Positions 25,428-35,592 of a stretch of DNA of 64,000 nucleotides are shown piece after piece. Location: the NCBI GenBank assembly GCA_019748195.1, contig JAIEPW010000106.1, forward strand, positions 1 to 64,000, read 5' to 3'. The notes beneath the pieces are model-generated. The model was not told the DNA's origin. It did no database searches and saw only the letters and a program-made list of their open reading frames with translations. The position numbers were made by a program, and so were the translations under genes. This DNA comes from Bryobacteraceae bacterium. GTDB lineage: Bacteria > Acidobacteriota > Terriglobia > Bryobacterales > Bryobacteraceae. The stretch's first letter is position 1; each line of letters opens with the position of its first letter.

Positions 25428-26315
25428 GTGGAGAAGAAACCTAAGTCGTTCGGCGACCACCTGCACTTGTTAATCCACGAAGAGTTCGCCCGCTCTGAGC
25501 CAAGCTCGGCGGAAGCGAAGGAAGTTTACGCCCGCTTTGGGCTCGCATATTTGCGATCGGAAGAGCTCCATCGGGCCCTTTGCCACCTCTACTGTGCATT
25601 CCAGGTGCGATCGGCAGGACCGGTCACTAAGGAGAGAATCGAGGAACATCTTCACAGTGCATTCAAAGCAACGCTGGGCCAAGTCTTCTCGCAACTTGAA
25701 CCGCGGTTGCCGGGTTCTTTGGCTGCGCGGTTACCAGCAGCGCTGCAGCATAGGAACTTCTTAGCTCACCATTTTTGGTATGAGCGGATTCACCTGATGA
25801 CCACGGTGGCTGGGATTGAGGCGCTGGTTGCAGAGCTTAGCACTTATGGTGAATCGTTCGAGGATTTGTCAGCGGAACTTGAGGCAGTATTAGATCAACT
25901 GTTGACCGAAATGGGCATGACTCCGGAACATGCTGAGAAAGCCTTCAACCAGACGAGGAGCGGCGCTGATGAAGTGTATCCTCGCCGCGTGCAACGCCTG
26001 CCGAGGAAGCAGGAGACCGTCGTGCAGGTCTTCAAAGTGCCAACCGCAGAAGGCCATCATTTGGTATTCCAGACGGAAGACCGTGTCCTGTGGCAGCTCT
26101 GTGATGCCGGTCTCGGATGGAGTCCCTACGACCACCCCGACCCATCATGGATTTTGGCCGAGAACTTCGCAGCATTGCTTCCTGCTCGGATCAACCCGCG
26201 TCCCAAAGCCGAGTCGCCGTGGACATTCGACATCAGCTTTGGCGCCCGAGCCACGTTATGCGTTCGTTTAGAGCAAAGCGGTCCGTTGAGATGCGTTCTG
26301 CGCCGCACACCCTGA
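25428..26315 (+). CDS. Protein with HEPN-like Rx4H motif, probably horizontally acquired
   Basis: This is 295 residues. The N-terminal half (about 1-175) is all-helical and contains HRNFLAHHF, which places Arg109-Asn110 and His114 in the Rx4-6H arrangement of HEPN ribonuclease domains, with the polar residue after Arg that is usual there. The C-terminal part (about 190-295) is beta-rich and has several Trp. Codon use is unlike the neighbours (TTA, AGA, ACT and CAT occur; GC content at third positions is lower), suggesting transfer. GTG 25428 follows AGGAAG by seven bases. Two GTTGCAAC palindromes lie upstream. The function is not established; an RNA-targeting or defence role is only inference. 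Confidence 0.7.
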   Translation: MEKKPKSFGDHLHLLIHEEFARSEPSSAEAKEVYARFGLAYLRSEELHRALCHLYCAFQVRSAGPVTKERIEEHLHSAFKATLGQVFSQLEPRLPGSLAARLPAALQHRNFLAHHFWYERIHLMTTVAGIEALVAELSTYGESFEDLSAELEAVLDQLLTEMGMTPEHAEKAFNQTRSGADEVYPRRVQRLPRKQETVVQVFKVPTAEGHHLVFQTEDRVLWQLCDAGLGWSPYDHPDPSWILAENFAALLPARINPRPKAESPWTFDISFGARATLCVRLEQSGPLRCVLRRTP

Positions 26316-26333
26316 TTTCCGGCCGAGCTTCCG

Positions 26334-27455
26334 CTACTGAATCTTCTCTTCCGCCGACGACCCGTCCAGCGTCCGGAACTTGAGAATCTCGATGATCACG
26401 ACCGTCGACGCCAGGATCAGCGGGCCCAGCACCAGACCCGCCGCGCCGAACACAAACAACCCGCCCACGATCGCGATGAATACAGGCAGCGTATGCAGGC
26501 GCATCTGCTTGCCCACCAGGATGGGATACAGCAGGTTGTCGATCAGGCCCACCACCAGCGTGCCCCACAAGGTCAGCAGCGCGGCGTCCCACAGGCGGCC
26601 CTGCGTCGCGAGGTAGACCGCCACGGGCGCCCAGATGACGAACGCGCCCAGCACCGGAATAATCCCGAGCAGGCCCATTACGACACCCCATAACACCGCT
26701 CCCGAAATGCCCAGCCACCAGAACATCAGGCCGCCCAGCGCGCCCTGCACCGCGGCCACCACCAGAGTTCCGTAAATAGTCGCGTGGGTCATGGCGTGGA
26801 TGCGTTCGAAAAAGTAGTCCGACTCGCGATCGCTGAAGGGCAGGAAGGACCGGATGGAGCGCAACACCTCCTTGCGATCCCGCCAGAAGTAGAACAGCGA
26901 GAACAGCGCGATCAGCATTTGAATGATGCCCCAGACCGCCGTCTGCATCCATTCGCCCGCGCGGCGCTGGAGGGATTGGGACAGGTTGCGCACCTCCTCG
27001 CGGACATTGATGGCGCGGGAGATGCGCGCGTACCACTGGCGGATGCTGGGCTCGCGCTGCAGCGTCTTTTCCCATTCCCCGGACGAGAGCTGCTCCTGCA
27101 CCTGGCCGATCTTGGAGGTCGCCTGCTCGCCTACGTTCCAGGCGATGAAGGTGGCGGGGGAAACCAGCAACAGCGCGACGGTAAGCACCGCCAGCGCGGC
27201 GGCGAGCTCCGGGCTTTTGACCTTTGTGGACAGCCAGCGGTGGATGGGATCGCCGACGACGGCGAAGGCAAGGGCCCACGTCAGGCCGGGGATGAACGGT
27301 CCGGCAATCAACAGCGTCAGGACGATGCCCGCGGCCGCGAAGGCCAGCAGCACAAACAGCGCCAGCCGCTCGCGGGTGAAGGGGGTGGTGGGAAGCGCGG
27401 AGGTCGCCACGTTGCATAGAGGCAGGCGGAGCAGGATGCGTTTCCCTGGAGGCAA
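26334..27455 (-). CDS. AI-2E-family (PerM/YdiK) membrane permease
   Basis: This is 373 residues with about eight membrane helices, the typical paired hydrophobic segments near the N-terminus, a long soluble central region (about 100-190), and the C-terminal block GLLGIIPVLGAFVIWAPVA and DNLLYPILVGKQMRLHTLP. Members have been proposed to export signals or act as Na+/H+ antiporters; the role here is unknown. The first about 25 residues are weakly supported, and a GTG at 27410 is a plausible alternative start. The upstream sequence is a decayed toxin-antitoxin locus, so the gene's original 5' region may have been rearranged. Confidence 0.88.
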   Translation of the reverse strand: MPPGKRILLRLPLCNVATSALPTTPFTRERLALFVLLAFAAAGIVLTLLIAGPFIPGLTWALAFAVVGDPIHRWLSTKVKSPELAAALAVLTVALLLVSPATFIAWNVGEQATSKIGQVQEQLSSGEWEKTLQREPSIRQWYARISRAINVREEVRNLSQSLQRRAGEWMQTAVWGIIQMLIALFSLFYFWRDRKEVLRSIRSFLPFSDRESDYFFERIHAMTHATIYGTLVVAAVQGALGGLMFWWLGISGAVLWGVVMGLLGIIPVLGAFVIWAPVAVYLATQGRLWDAALLTLWGTLVVGLIDNLLYPILVGKQMRLHTLPVFIAIVGGLFVFGAAGLVLGPLILASTVVIIEILKFRTLDGSSAEEKIQ

Positions 27456-27488
27456 TCGGCCCGTTCGGTTCGCCCCAGCGACGTGCTT

Positions 27489-27539
27489 TCAGAGCCTGCG
27501 CTTCGCCAGCGGAATTCGGTCATCCGCGAGCACGCGCAT
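27489..27539 (-). pseudogene. Stump of a PIN-like (DUF5615-type) toxin gene
   Basis: The ATG at 27539 directly follows the stop of the DUF433 frame. It opens a 16-codon frame MRVLADDRIPLAKRRL before TGA. The MRxLADxxIPL start is that of the PIN-like toxins usually encoded behind DUF433 antitoxins. A frame change at about codon 13 would continue for another dozen plausible residues (AQALKARRWGE). After that no family resemblance remains, and the sequence merges into the 5' region of the AI-2E permease gene. It is a truncated, inactive remnant. Confidence 0.6.
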
Positions 27540-27769
27540 TCAGGCGACTGGGACAGGGAAAGCCCTGTATTGGTGTGCCAGATAACTGGCGTAGGAGAGG
27601 CTCGCAAGCACGTCCTCTCGCGTCAGACCGGGATAGCTCGCCAGGATCTCGCTCTCGGATTGGCCGGCTGCGAGCAACTCGAGAATCAGCTCGACGGCGA
27701 TTCGCGTGCCGCGAATCACCGGCTTCCCTGCCGGGATCTCCGGATCACGATGCGGTCTGGCAGCGCCAT
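27540..27769 (-). pseudogene. Frameshifted DUF433 antitoxin
   Basis: Reading from ATG 27769 gives MALPDRIV. After one missing base near 27746-27747 the frame continues DPEIPAGKPVIRGTRIAVEL, then ILELLAAGQSESEILASYPG, LTREDVLASLSYASYL, and a short tail ending at TGA 27540. That is a nearly complete DUF433 protein (about 77 residues), including the GKPVIRGTRI hallmark. In the present sequence no single frame contains both the start and the core. Either the gene is dead or an internal GTG inside the core is used, or the base was lost in sequencing. The partner toxin behind it is also broken, which favours real decay. Confidence 0.75.
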
Positions 27770-27866
27770 GCCCTCAATCTACCGCTTTGGACGCCATGGA
27801 GAACCGAAATGGATCGGGATCGCCCCCGGCGTTCCGGACGTCGATTTCCTTGTAAGCTTGTGGAAT

Positions 27867-29105
27867 ATGATCACCCGCCGTGCGCTGCTTGCCTCCACGG
27901 TGGCGGCTGCCGCCGCTCCCGCCGCCTCCGTCGCCGAACTGAAGAGCCGCCGTTCGGAAGCACGGCCGATCTCCGTCGAAGAGCGTCTGGCCCGCCTGGA
28001 GAAAGCTCGCCGCCTGATGGCGGAGAACAAGATCGACGCCATTGTCCTCACCGGGGGCAGTTCGCTGGAGTATTTCACCGGCGTCCGCTGGGGATTGTCG
28101 GAACGGATGTTCGGCGCGGTGATTCCGGCCCAGGGATCGCCTTTGTATATCTCACCCGCCTTCGAGGAGGATCGCGCGCGGGAGCTGATCGAAAACGCCC
28201 CGGAAGGCAGGAGCGCGAAGGTCCTGGTATGGCAGGAAGACGAGAACCCGTACTCGCTGGTGGGCCGGGGATTGCGCGAGGCGGGAACGGCGGCGGGGCG
28301 GATCGGGATCGAGGAGACGGTACGATTCGTTTTCTCGAACGGCATCGCGCAGGCGCTGCCCGCCGCGAAGATCGTGGACGCCACGCCGGTGACCGGGGGC
28401 TGCCGCCGCACGAAGTCGGCGCCGGAGCTGGCGCTGATGAAGCTCGCCAACCAGGTGACGCTGGCGGCATATGAGGCGGCGTGGCGCGGCGTGAAGGACG
28501 GGATGACTCATGTCGAGTTCGGCGGGCTGATCTCACAGGCGCACGCCAAGCTCGGGTTCCCGGGCGGCGCGATGGTGCTGGTGAACGAAGGCGCGGCGCT
28601 TCCGCACGGCACGGTGAAGCCGCAGGTGATCCGGGAGGGCTCGCTGGTGCTGATCGACGGCGGTTGCGGCGTCGAAGGATACCGGTCCGACATCACCCGC
28701 ACGTTCGTGGTGGGCAAGCCTTCGGACAAGATGAGGCGCGTGTTCGACCTGGTGCGGCGGGCGCAAGCCGCCGCGCTGGCCGCGGCCCGGCCGGGAGTGG
28801 CCTGCGAGGCGGTGGACGCGGTGGCGCGCAAGATCATCGAGGACGGCGGCTTCGGTCCGGGATACAAGTACTTCACGCACCGGCTGGGGCACGGCATCGG
28901 CATGGACGGGCACGAATGGCCCTATTTCGTGCGCGGGAACAAGCTGCGGCTGGAGCCGGGCATGACGTTCTCCGATGAGCCGGGTATTTATATCCGGGGG
29001 GAATTCGGCGTGCGGCTGGAGGATTGCCTTTATGTGGGACAGGATGAAGCGGTGATGTTCACGCCGTTGAGCCCGTCCCTGGAGCAGCCCTTCGCCGGTT
29101 CGTGA
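27867..29105 (+). CDS. M24-family Xaa-Pro peptidase, probably Tat-exported
   Basis: This is 412 residues. ITRRALLASTVAAAAAPAAS at the start looks like a twin-arginine signal peptide. A creatinase-like N-terminal domain (about 35-185) is followed by the pita-bread catalytic domain with all five metal ligands recognisable: Asp in LIDGGCG, Asp in SDITRTF, His in HRLGHGIGMDGHE, Glu in SDEPGIY and Glu in VRLEDC. It cleaves N-terminal residues before proline. ATG 27867 is chosen because it begins the Tat signal; upstream in-frame sequence lies over the antisense DUF433 relic. It is immediately followed by a convergent orphan gene. Confidence 0.93.
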   Translation: MITRRALLASTVAAAAAPAASVAELKSRRSEARPISVEERLARLEKARRLMAENKIDAIVLTGGSSLEYFTGVRWGLSERMFGAVIPAQGSPLYISPAFEEDRARELIENAPEGRSAKVLVWQEDENPYSLVGRGLREAGTAAGRIGIEETVRFVFSNGIAQALPAAKIVDATPVTGGCRRTKSAPELALMKLANQVTLAAYEAAWRGVKDGMTHVEFGGLISQAHAKLGFPGGAMVLVNEGAALPHGTVKPQVIREGSLVLIDGGCGVEGYRSDITRTFVVGKPSDKMRRVFDLVRRAQAAALAAARPGVACEAVDAVARKIIEDGGFGPGYKYFTHRLGHGIGMDGHEWPYFVRGNKLRLEPGMTFSDEPGIYIRGEFGVRLEDCLYVGQDEAVMFTPLSPSLEQPFAGS

Positions 29106-29936
29106 TCAGGCGGCGGCGCCGGTGCGCCGCAGGGAAGCGCAGAGAAGATAGAGCGCGGACTCGGTGACCAGGTCCAGGTATTCCATCTCGCGGATGGAGG
29201 CGGAGTTGCCGCGATACTCCACCAGGAACGGCACGATGCGGCGGAAGGGGCCGGGGATCAGCTTACCGTCCTTCAGCGACTCGCCCAGTTGCGCGACATC
29301 GGGCGCGAGTTGGGAAACCGAGTAAGCGGGCCGGAATCCATTGGCATCGGCCGGGAACACGGCGGAGTCGGGCCCCAGGCACTCCTCCAGGTTCAAGGCG
29401 AGTTCGTGCGGATCGCTGGTGGAGAAGAGCGCGCTGAGAGCGGTGGTCCACAGCAGCGCGGCTTCGGTTTGACTACGGCTTTCCAGGCCATGCACCAGCA
29501 GATGGACCGGGTTGGCGAGCCGGGCCGCGTCTTTTTGTTCCCAATCGCGGAGCAGGCTGAGCCAGCGGACCAGTTCCAGCCGCTTGACGTGCGCGGGCCC
29601 GACTTCCCAGGCCCAGCGCGGCGGGGAGAAACTGGGGAAGCGCTCGATATCCATGACGCGGCGGCGCTCGACGACAAACGACAGTCCGTTCACCGAGCCC
29701 GGCCCCAGCACCGTCATCGCGCTGATGCCGTGCCGGAGCTGCGCCGCGTCCGGCGACACCAGCCAGGTTCTCGCCTCCAGCACCTCGTCCCATTGCGAGG
29801 CTTCGATGTAGCGGTTCACCCAGGCCAGCTCCGGCCATTCCTCCATGCGGAACGCGGCGATCCGCAGCCCGCTTCCCAGGTCCATCGGTCCGAGGGTCCA
29901 ATTACGGAGTGGCGCTGCCAGAAACGGGCCGTTCAT
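29106..29936 (-). CDS. Protein of unknown function
   Basis: This is 276 residues with no signal peptide, no membrane segment, and a mixed alpha/beta composition. There is an N-terminal beta-rich region with many Trp (ARTWLVS, PPRWAWEVGP) and a helical C-terminal half (KRLELVRWLSLLRDWEQK, LLCASLRR). I do not recognise the family. Codon use matches the neighbours and the frame is closed neatly against the M24 gene (stop codons adjacent, convergent), so it is a genuine gene. An in-frame ATG at 29885 is an alternative start. Confidence 0.7.
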   Translation of the reverse strand: MNGPFLAAPLRNWTLGPMDLGSGLRIAAFRMEEWPELAWVNRYIEASQWDEVLEARTWLVSPDAAQLRHGISAMTVLGPGSVNGLSFVVERRRVMDIERFPSFSPPRWAWEVGPAHVKRLELVRWLSLLRDWEQKDAARLANPVHLLVHGLESRSQTEAALLWTTALSALFSTSDPHELALNLEECLGPDSAVFPADANGFRPAYSVSQLAPDVAQLGESLKDGKLIPGPFRRIVPFLVEYRGNSASIREMEYLDLVTESALYLLCASLRRTGAAA

Positions 29937-29980
29937 CCGCTTGTCTTATCGGCGGCAAACCGGACGCTTTTATGCGGCCC

Positions 29981-30021
29981 AAGAAAAAAAGAAAAGCGGC
30001 CGCCGAAGCCGCCGCCTTTCC
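29981..30021 (-). terminator. Intrinsic terminator after pnp
   Basis: On the minus strand, about 20 bases after the pnp stop, a GC-rich hairpin (GCGGC pairing with GCCGC around a UUCG-containing loop, with flanking AAA/TTT pairs and one bulged G) is followed by a long T-rich run (complement of 29981-29996). Confidence 0.78.
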
Positions 30022-30040
30022 GCCTGGCAAGAGAGAATGC

Positions 30041-32143
<2,103 letters not shown>

Positions 32144-32272
32144 CGATGTGTTTCCTTTTAATCAAATGCCGTCCGTGCCCTTGCGAACCGGAACGGTGCA
32201 AGTTGACCAAGAGGAGACTTTGGAGTGAACTGCCTTGGTGATGCGCGCTCGCGTGCTCAACGCGTGCGTTCG

Positions 32273-32292
32273 GGCGGGAAACCGTCCCCGCC
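32273..32292 (-). promoter_or_regulatory. Hairpin in the rpsO-pnp intergenic region
   Basis: GGCGGG (32273-32278) pairs with CCCGCC (32287-32292) across an eight-base loop, 20 bases after the rpsO stop. There is no T-run, so it is not a simple terminator. In other bacteria this gap holds RNase III sites and an attenuator through which PNPase limits its own mRNA. The same role here is inference. A second short inverted repeat (CGCG arms) lies about 30 bases further along. Confidence 0.4.
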
Positions 32293-32311
32293 TGCCGTGG
32301 TAAACCGGGAG

Positions 32312-32581
32312 CTATCGGCGGATGCCCAAGCTCTGGATCAGAGTCTGGTAACGTTCCGGACTATGCTTCTTCAAGTAATCCAGCAAACGGCGCCGCCGGG
32401 CCACCATCGTCAATAGACCTCGACGGGAATGGTGGTCCTTCTTGTGAGTCTTGAAATGCTCCGTGAGTTCGCCGATCCGGCGGCTCAAGATGGCGACTTG
32501 TACCTCGGGCGATCCGGTATCAGATTTGTGAACCCGATACTTGGAGATCACCTGCTGCTTTTCTTCGGAAACCAGTGCCAT
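32312..32581 (-). CDS. rpsO: Small ribosomal subunit protein uS15
   Basis: This is 89 residues, the exact family length. The diagnostic S15 segments are [36 protein letters not shown] and [10 protein letters not shown]. It binds 16S rRNA early in assembly of the small-subunit platform. It is upstream of pnp in the usual arrangement, with a 168-base gap between them. Confidence 0.99.
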   Translation of the reverse strand: MALVSEEKQQVISKYRVHKSDTGSPEVQVAILSRRIGELTEHFKTHKKDHHSRRGLLTMVARRRRLLDYLKKHSPERYQTLIQSLGIRR

Positions 32582-32714
32582 CGCTGAGTCTATACTCCTC
32601 GTCTATCCTTAATCGTCTTGTCTTCCGCTAGGGTAGCACAAAATTGCAACATTCCGTCAGGCCCCCGGCCGGAGCCGGTAAGGCCTGCTTCTTCTGGAAC
32701 TTGCAAAGACGCTC

Positions 32715-33155
32715 CTATTGCTTCTGCTCGCCCGGCTTGTCGTACGGCGCCCCGGTGCCGGAGGACCCCATGAAGAACTTGCGGCCGTCGGCCAGCGTGA
32801 CGTCCCGGCCGTTGGCGCGGTTGGACCGGTCCTTGGCCTGATAGCCGTCCACGATGATCATTTCGCCGGGCTTGATGGTGTCCCGCTTCAGGCCCCGCCG
32901 CAGCAGGCTGTTCGGAGTGCCCCCTTCCACCATCCACACCTTCTTCGATCCGTCCTTTTCGGTGACCTCCAGGTGGATCCAGGTGTGCGGGTTGATCCAC
33001 TCCACCTTCACCACCGGACCTTTCAGCAGCAGCGGACGGTTCGGATCGAACTCCGCCCCGAAGGCGTGATGCGCGTACAGCGGCGCGGTCCACCAGAGCA
33101 ATCCGCCCACGGCGCCCGCCGCCGCCAGAGTCAGCCATTTCGCATTGCGGCTCAT
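32715..33155 (-). CDS. DUF6152-family secreted protein
   Basis: This is 146 residues. An N-terminal signal peptide (about 1-28, ending YAHHAFG region) is followed by the DUF6152 pattern: HHAFGAEFD, VKVEWINPHTWIHLEV and WMVEGGTPNSLLRRGL. The mature protein is probably a small periplasmic beta-barrel. The function is unknown. It is the last gene of a five-gene minus-strand operon, 24 bases behind the preceding gene. Confidence 0.85.
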   Translation of the reverse strand: MSRNAKWLTLAAAGAVGGLLWWTAPLYAHHAFGAEFDPNRPLLLKGPVVKVEWINPHTWIHLEVTEKDGSKKVWMVEGGTPNSLLRRGLKRDTIKPGEMIIVDGYQAKDRSNRANGRDVTLADGRKFFMGSSGTGAPYDKPGEQKQ

Positions 33156-33179
33156 GATCTGTAGTCCCTCCTACGAATT

Positions 33180-34235
33180 CTACTTCTTCTCCGACGCCTT
33201 CTTGGCTTCCGCCTCGGCTTCCAGCACGCGCGCGCCGCGCAGGATTCCGGCGAACGAATAGTTGCCTTCATGGCAGGCGTATTCGTAAATGCGCTGGTCA
33301 GTGGCGGGCCAGATCATTTCCCCGCTCCAGGGGGCGGTCCACACCGTGGGATCCTCCACGGTGAACTGATAGCGCAGCGTCTTGGCGTCAATGCGCGAGA
33401 AACGCTCCACCACGTGCAGGTTGCGCGTGGCATTGAACAGCCCGGAACGGTCCGTGAAATTGGTGGTGTCCACCACCAGCGTGTCGCCTTCCCACCTGCC
33501 GATGGAATCGCCGAGCCAGCGCCGGATTTCGGGCGGCTCATGCTTGCCGTTGATGCGAATGATCCGCGCGTCATGCACCATCTCGTTCAGGATGATCACC
33601 GTGTCCTTGGTCTGTACGATGCGCTTCACATTGTTGTAGAGCACGGGCAGAGCGGGCGGTCCGGCGGAGGAACCGAACCCCAGCAGGCAGCGCTCGGCCA
33701 GGCCTCGCAGTTCCGGATCGTCGAACGGGCCGGGGTTGAGCCCTTCGGCCACCCACCAGGCTTCGCCGGTGTTCTGGCGATTGAAGCGGACGCGTTCCCG
33801 CGCCGCCTTCATCGCCGCCGGTGTCATGGGCGGCAGTTGCCCGTTCTTGGGGTCGGTGACGATGGAGGTGCGGTACTTGCCGTTGATCTGGAACGCGCCG
33901 GAGCCGCGATCGGTCCACACCGTGTTATAACCGCCGACGTTGCCCGCGGCGCCTTCCGAGCCGTCTCCGCCCTTGGGCGGAGCGGCGCGATTGGGATCGC
34001 TGCTGCGGCTGTTGGCCGCCATGCGCGCGGCCTCCTGCTTCTCGATGGCCCGCGCCTCGTCCGGCGACAACTCCAGGCGATCGCCCAGCCGCGCCGGGCG
34101 CACCAGGGGGGTCAGCGTGGCGATGTCGTAGGTGCCGGACAGATCCGGCGGCGCCGCGGCGGGTTTCGGCTTCGGCGCCTGCCCGAACGCCTCCACGGCG
34201 CCCAACAGAATTACCGCGAATGTCGTTTTACGCAT
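33180..34235 (-). CDS. Secreted protein of unknown function, operon paralogue A
   Basis: This is 351 residues with a signal peptide (MRKTTFAVILLGAVEAFG), a low-complexity Pro/Ala stretch, and a conserved C-terminal half with WLGDSIGRWEGDTLVVDTTN, FSRIDAKTLRYQFTVEDPTV and a final Glu/Lys-rich tail. The GRWEGDTLVV block also occurs in the next gene upstream, so the two are diverged paralogues that probably fold as a beta-sandwich. ATG 34235 is chosen because GGAGGAG lies six bases upstream; a GTG at 34253 would overlap that ribosome binding site. It carries a single Cys before the conserved domain (AERCLLGFG) and one late (YACHEG). Confidence 0.8.
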   Translation of the reverse strand: MRKTTFAVILLGAVEAFGQAPKPKPAAAPPDLSGTYDIATLTPLVRPARLGDRLELSPDEARAIEKQEAARMAANSRSSDPNRAAPPKGGDGSEGAAGNVGGYNTVWTDRGSGAFQINGKYRTSIVTDPKNGQLPPMTPAAMKAARERVRFNRQNTGEAWWVAEGLNPGPFDDPELRGLAERCLLGFGSSAGPPALPVLYNNVKRIVQTKDTVIILNEMVHDARIIRINGKHEPPEIRRWLGDSIGRWEGDTLVVDTTNFTDRSGLFNATRNLHVVERFSRIDAKTLRYQFTVEDPTVWTAPWSGEMIWPATDQRIYEYACHEGNYSFAGILRGARVLEAEAEAKKASEKK

Positions 34236-34253
34236 CTTCGTCTCCTCCAGCAC

Positions 34254-35096
34254 CTAGCGCGGAAGCGGCTTCCGCCGGTACTCCCCAAACATCAATTCTT
34301 CCACGAACTCCACGCACTTGAAGTCCATCAGCCGCGCGTCCGGCTCCATGCGGCGGTACAACGGCAGCGAGATCTTCCAGGGCGCGGTAAACACCTCGGG
34401 GTCTTCCATGGTGGCCTCATAGCGGATGTGATTCGGGCTCATCATCGTGAAACGCTCGGTCACTTTCAACTGGTTGCTGTGGTGGGTGCCGGAGCGGTCG
34501 AACCAGGTCTGATCGTTCAGTCCGGTGGTGACCACCACCAGCGTGTCCCCTTCCCAGCGGCCCACCGACTGGCCCATCCAGGAATCGGTTTCCGCCGGAC
34601 CCGGGTCCTGGAACAGAATGTCGCGGACCGCGCCCGCATACTCATAAGCGATGAAGAACGAACTGTTGTTCTGCGCGATCTGGAACGGGAACGGCATGTA
34701 CGTCGCGCGCGGGATGCCGGGCAGATAGCACTTCACCTCCGGATCGCGGTCCAGCCAGTTCTTCCGGTTCTCCTCGCGCTTGGCCTGAGCCTCCGGCTTG
34801 TACGGGATCTTGCCGCCCTCGACGATGCCCATGCTGCCCGGGACCGAGCCGACCGCGCCCAGGCGCAGCAGCGGCACGGCGGGCAGCGGTCCGTACGGGC
34901 CGTCCCGCAGCATCAGGGAGGGGCGCGCCATGTGGCGCTCCACGTCGTAGTGGAACGGACCCAGAGCTTGCCAGATGCCGTTGAAGTCGGGCTTGCCGTT
35001 GCCCAGCCTCTGCGGCTGAAATCCGCGCGGCGGCTGGGCGCCCAGGCCCGCGGCGCCGGCCATCAGGATCAACAAAAGCGCAATCGGCGATTTCAT
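34254..35096 (-). CDS. Secreted protein of unknown function, operon paralogue B
   Basis: This is 280 residues with a signal peptide (MKSPIALLLILMAGAAGLGA). The body opens with GNGKPDFNGIWQAL, a start common to this family of Acidobacterial and proteobacterial secreted proteins. It contains VKCYLPGIPRATYMPFPFQI and the shared block SVGRWEGDTLVVVTTGL. It ends MDFKCVEFVEE, where paralogue A has YEYACHEGN at the same place. The function is unknown. The stop lies 18 bases before the start of paralogue A and the start 13 bases after the DUF6644 gene. Confidence 0.8.
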   Translation of the reverse strand: MKSPIALLLILMAGAAGLGAQPPRGFQPQRLGNGKPDFNGIWQALGPFHYDVERHMARPSLMLRDGPYGPLPAVPLLRLGAVGSVPGSMGIVEGGKIPYKPEAQAKREENRKNWLDRDPEVKCYLPGIPRATYMPFPFQIAQNNSSFFIAYEYAGAVRDILFQDPGPAETDSWMGQSVGRWEGDTLVVVTTGLNDQTWFDRSGTHHSNQLKVTERFTMMSPNHIRYEATMEDPEVFTAPWKISLPLYRRMEPDARLMDFKCVEFVEELMFGEYRRKPLPR

Positions 35097-35109
35097 TCAG
35101 TGCTCCCCC

Positions 35110-35592
35110 TCAGTAGAACGCAATCCAGCGGCCGGAGAAAGCCACGCCGAACCACAGCGCGAGCGACGCCAGCGCGGTCAGGCGTCCTCCTCCGGTCACC
35201 GCCAACTCGATGCTCTTCCGCGCCACCCGGCGGCGGACCGTGAAAGCAAAAATCGTAGCCACCGCCAGAAGTCCCATCTTGTACCAGAACGGCGGGCTGT
35301 AGTAGCACTTCACCGCCTCGGACAGGAACATCGGCACGCCGGTCACCGCCATCATCGCCACCCCGCCGGTCAGCCAGGGATGCAGCGCCGCCTCCAGCTT
35401 CGCGGCGGGCTGTTCGCGCAATCCCCAGCCGAGCAACCGCAGGTCCACGGCGAGCACCGCTCCGCCCATCAAGCCCAGCGCCAGAAGGTGCACGCACTCG
35501 ATCACCGGGAACATCCACAGCGATTCGCGGACCTTGGTCCCGATGAAGGTTGCTTCCAGCGATTGAAAAAAGGCGAGCAGATCCATCGTCAT
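35110..35592 (-). CDS. DUF6644-family inner-membrane protein, copy 2
   Basis: This is 160 residues with four predicted membrane helices. It starts LLAFFQSLEATFIGTKVRES and carries the family hallmark FPVIECVHLLALGLMGGAVLAVDLRLLG. An in-membrane His and a DLR motif are conserved with copy 1, which could bind haem or quinone, but this is inference. The start codon overlaps the stop of copy 1 as ATGA, so the two are translated in equal amounts and could form a heterodimer. Confidence 0.85.
   Translation of the reverse strand: MTMDLLAFFQSLEATFIGTKVRESLWMFPVIECVHLLALGLMGGAVLAVDLRLLGWGLREQPAAKLEAALHPWLTGGVAMMAVTGVPMFLSEAVKCYYSPPFWYKMGLLAVATIFAFTVRRRVARKSIELAVTGGGRLTALASLALWFGVAFSGRWIAFY

Noticed and set aside
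27317-27607. Open frame of 96 codons on the minus strand across the DUF433 relic
   Set aside because: It is a different frame from the one that encodes the recognisable DUF433 core and has no family resemblance.
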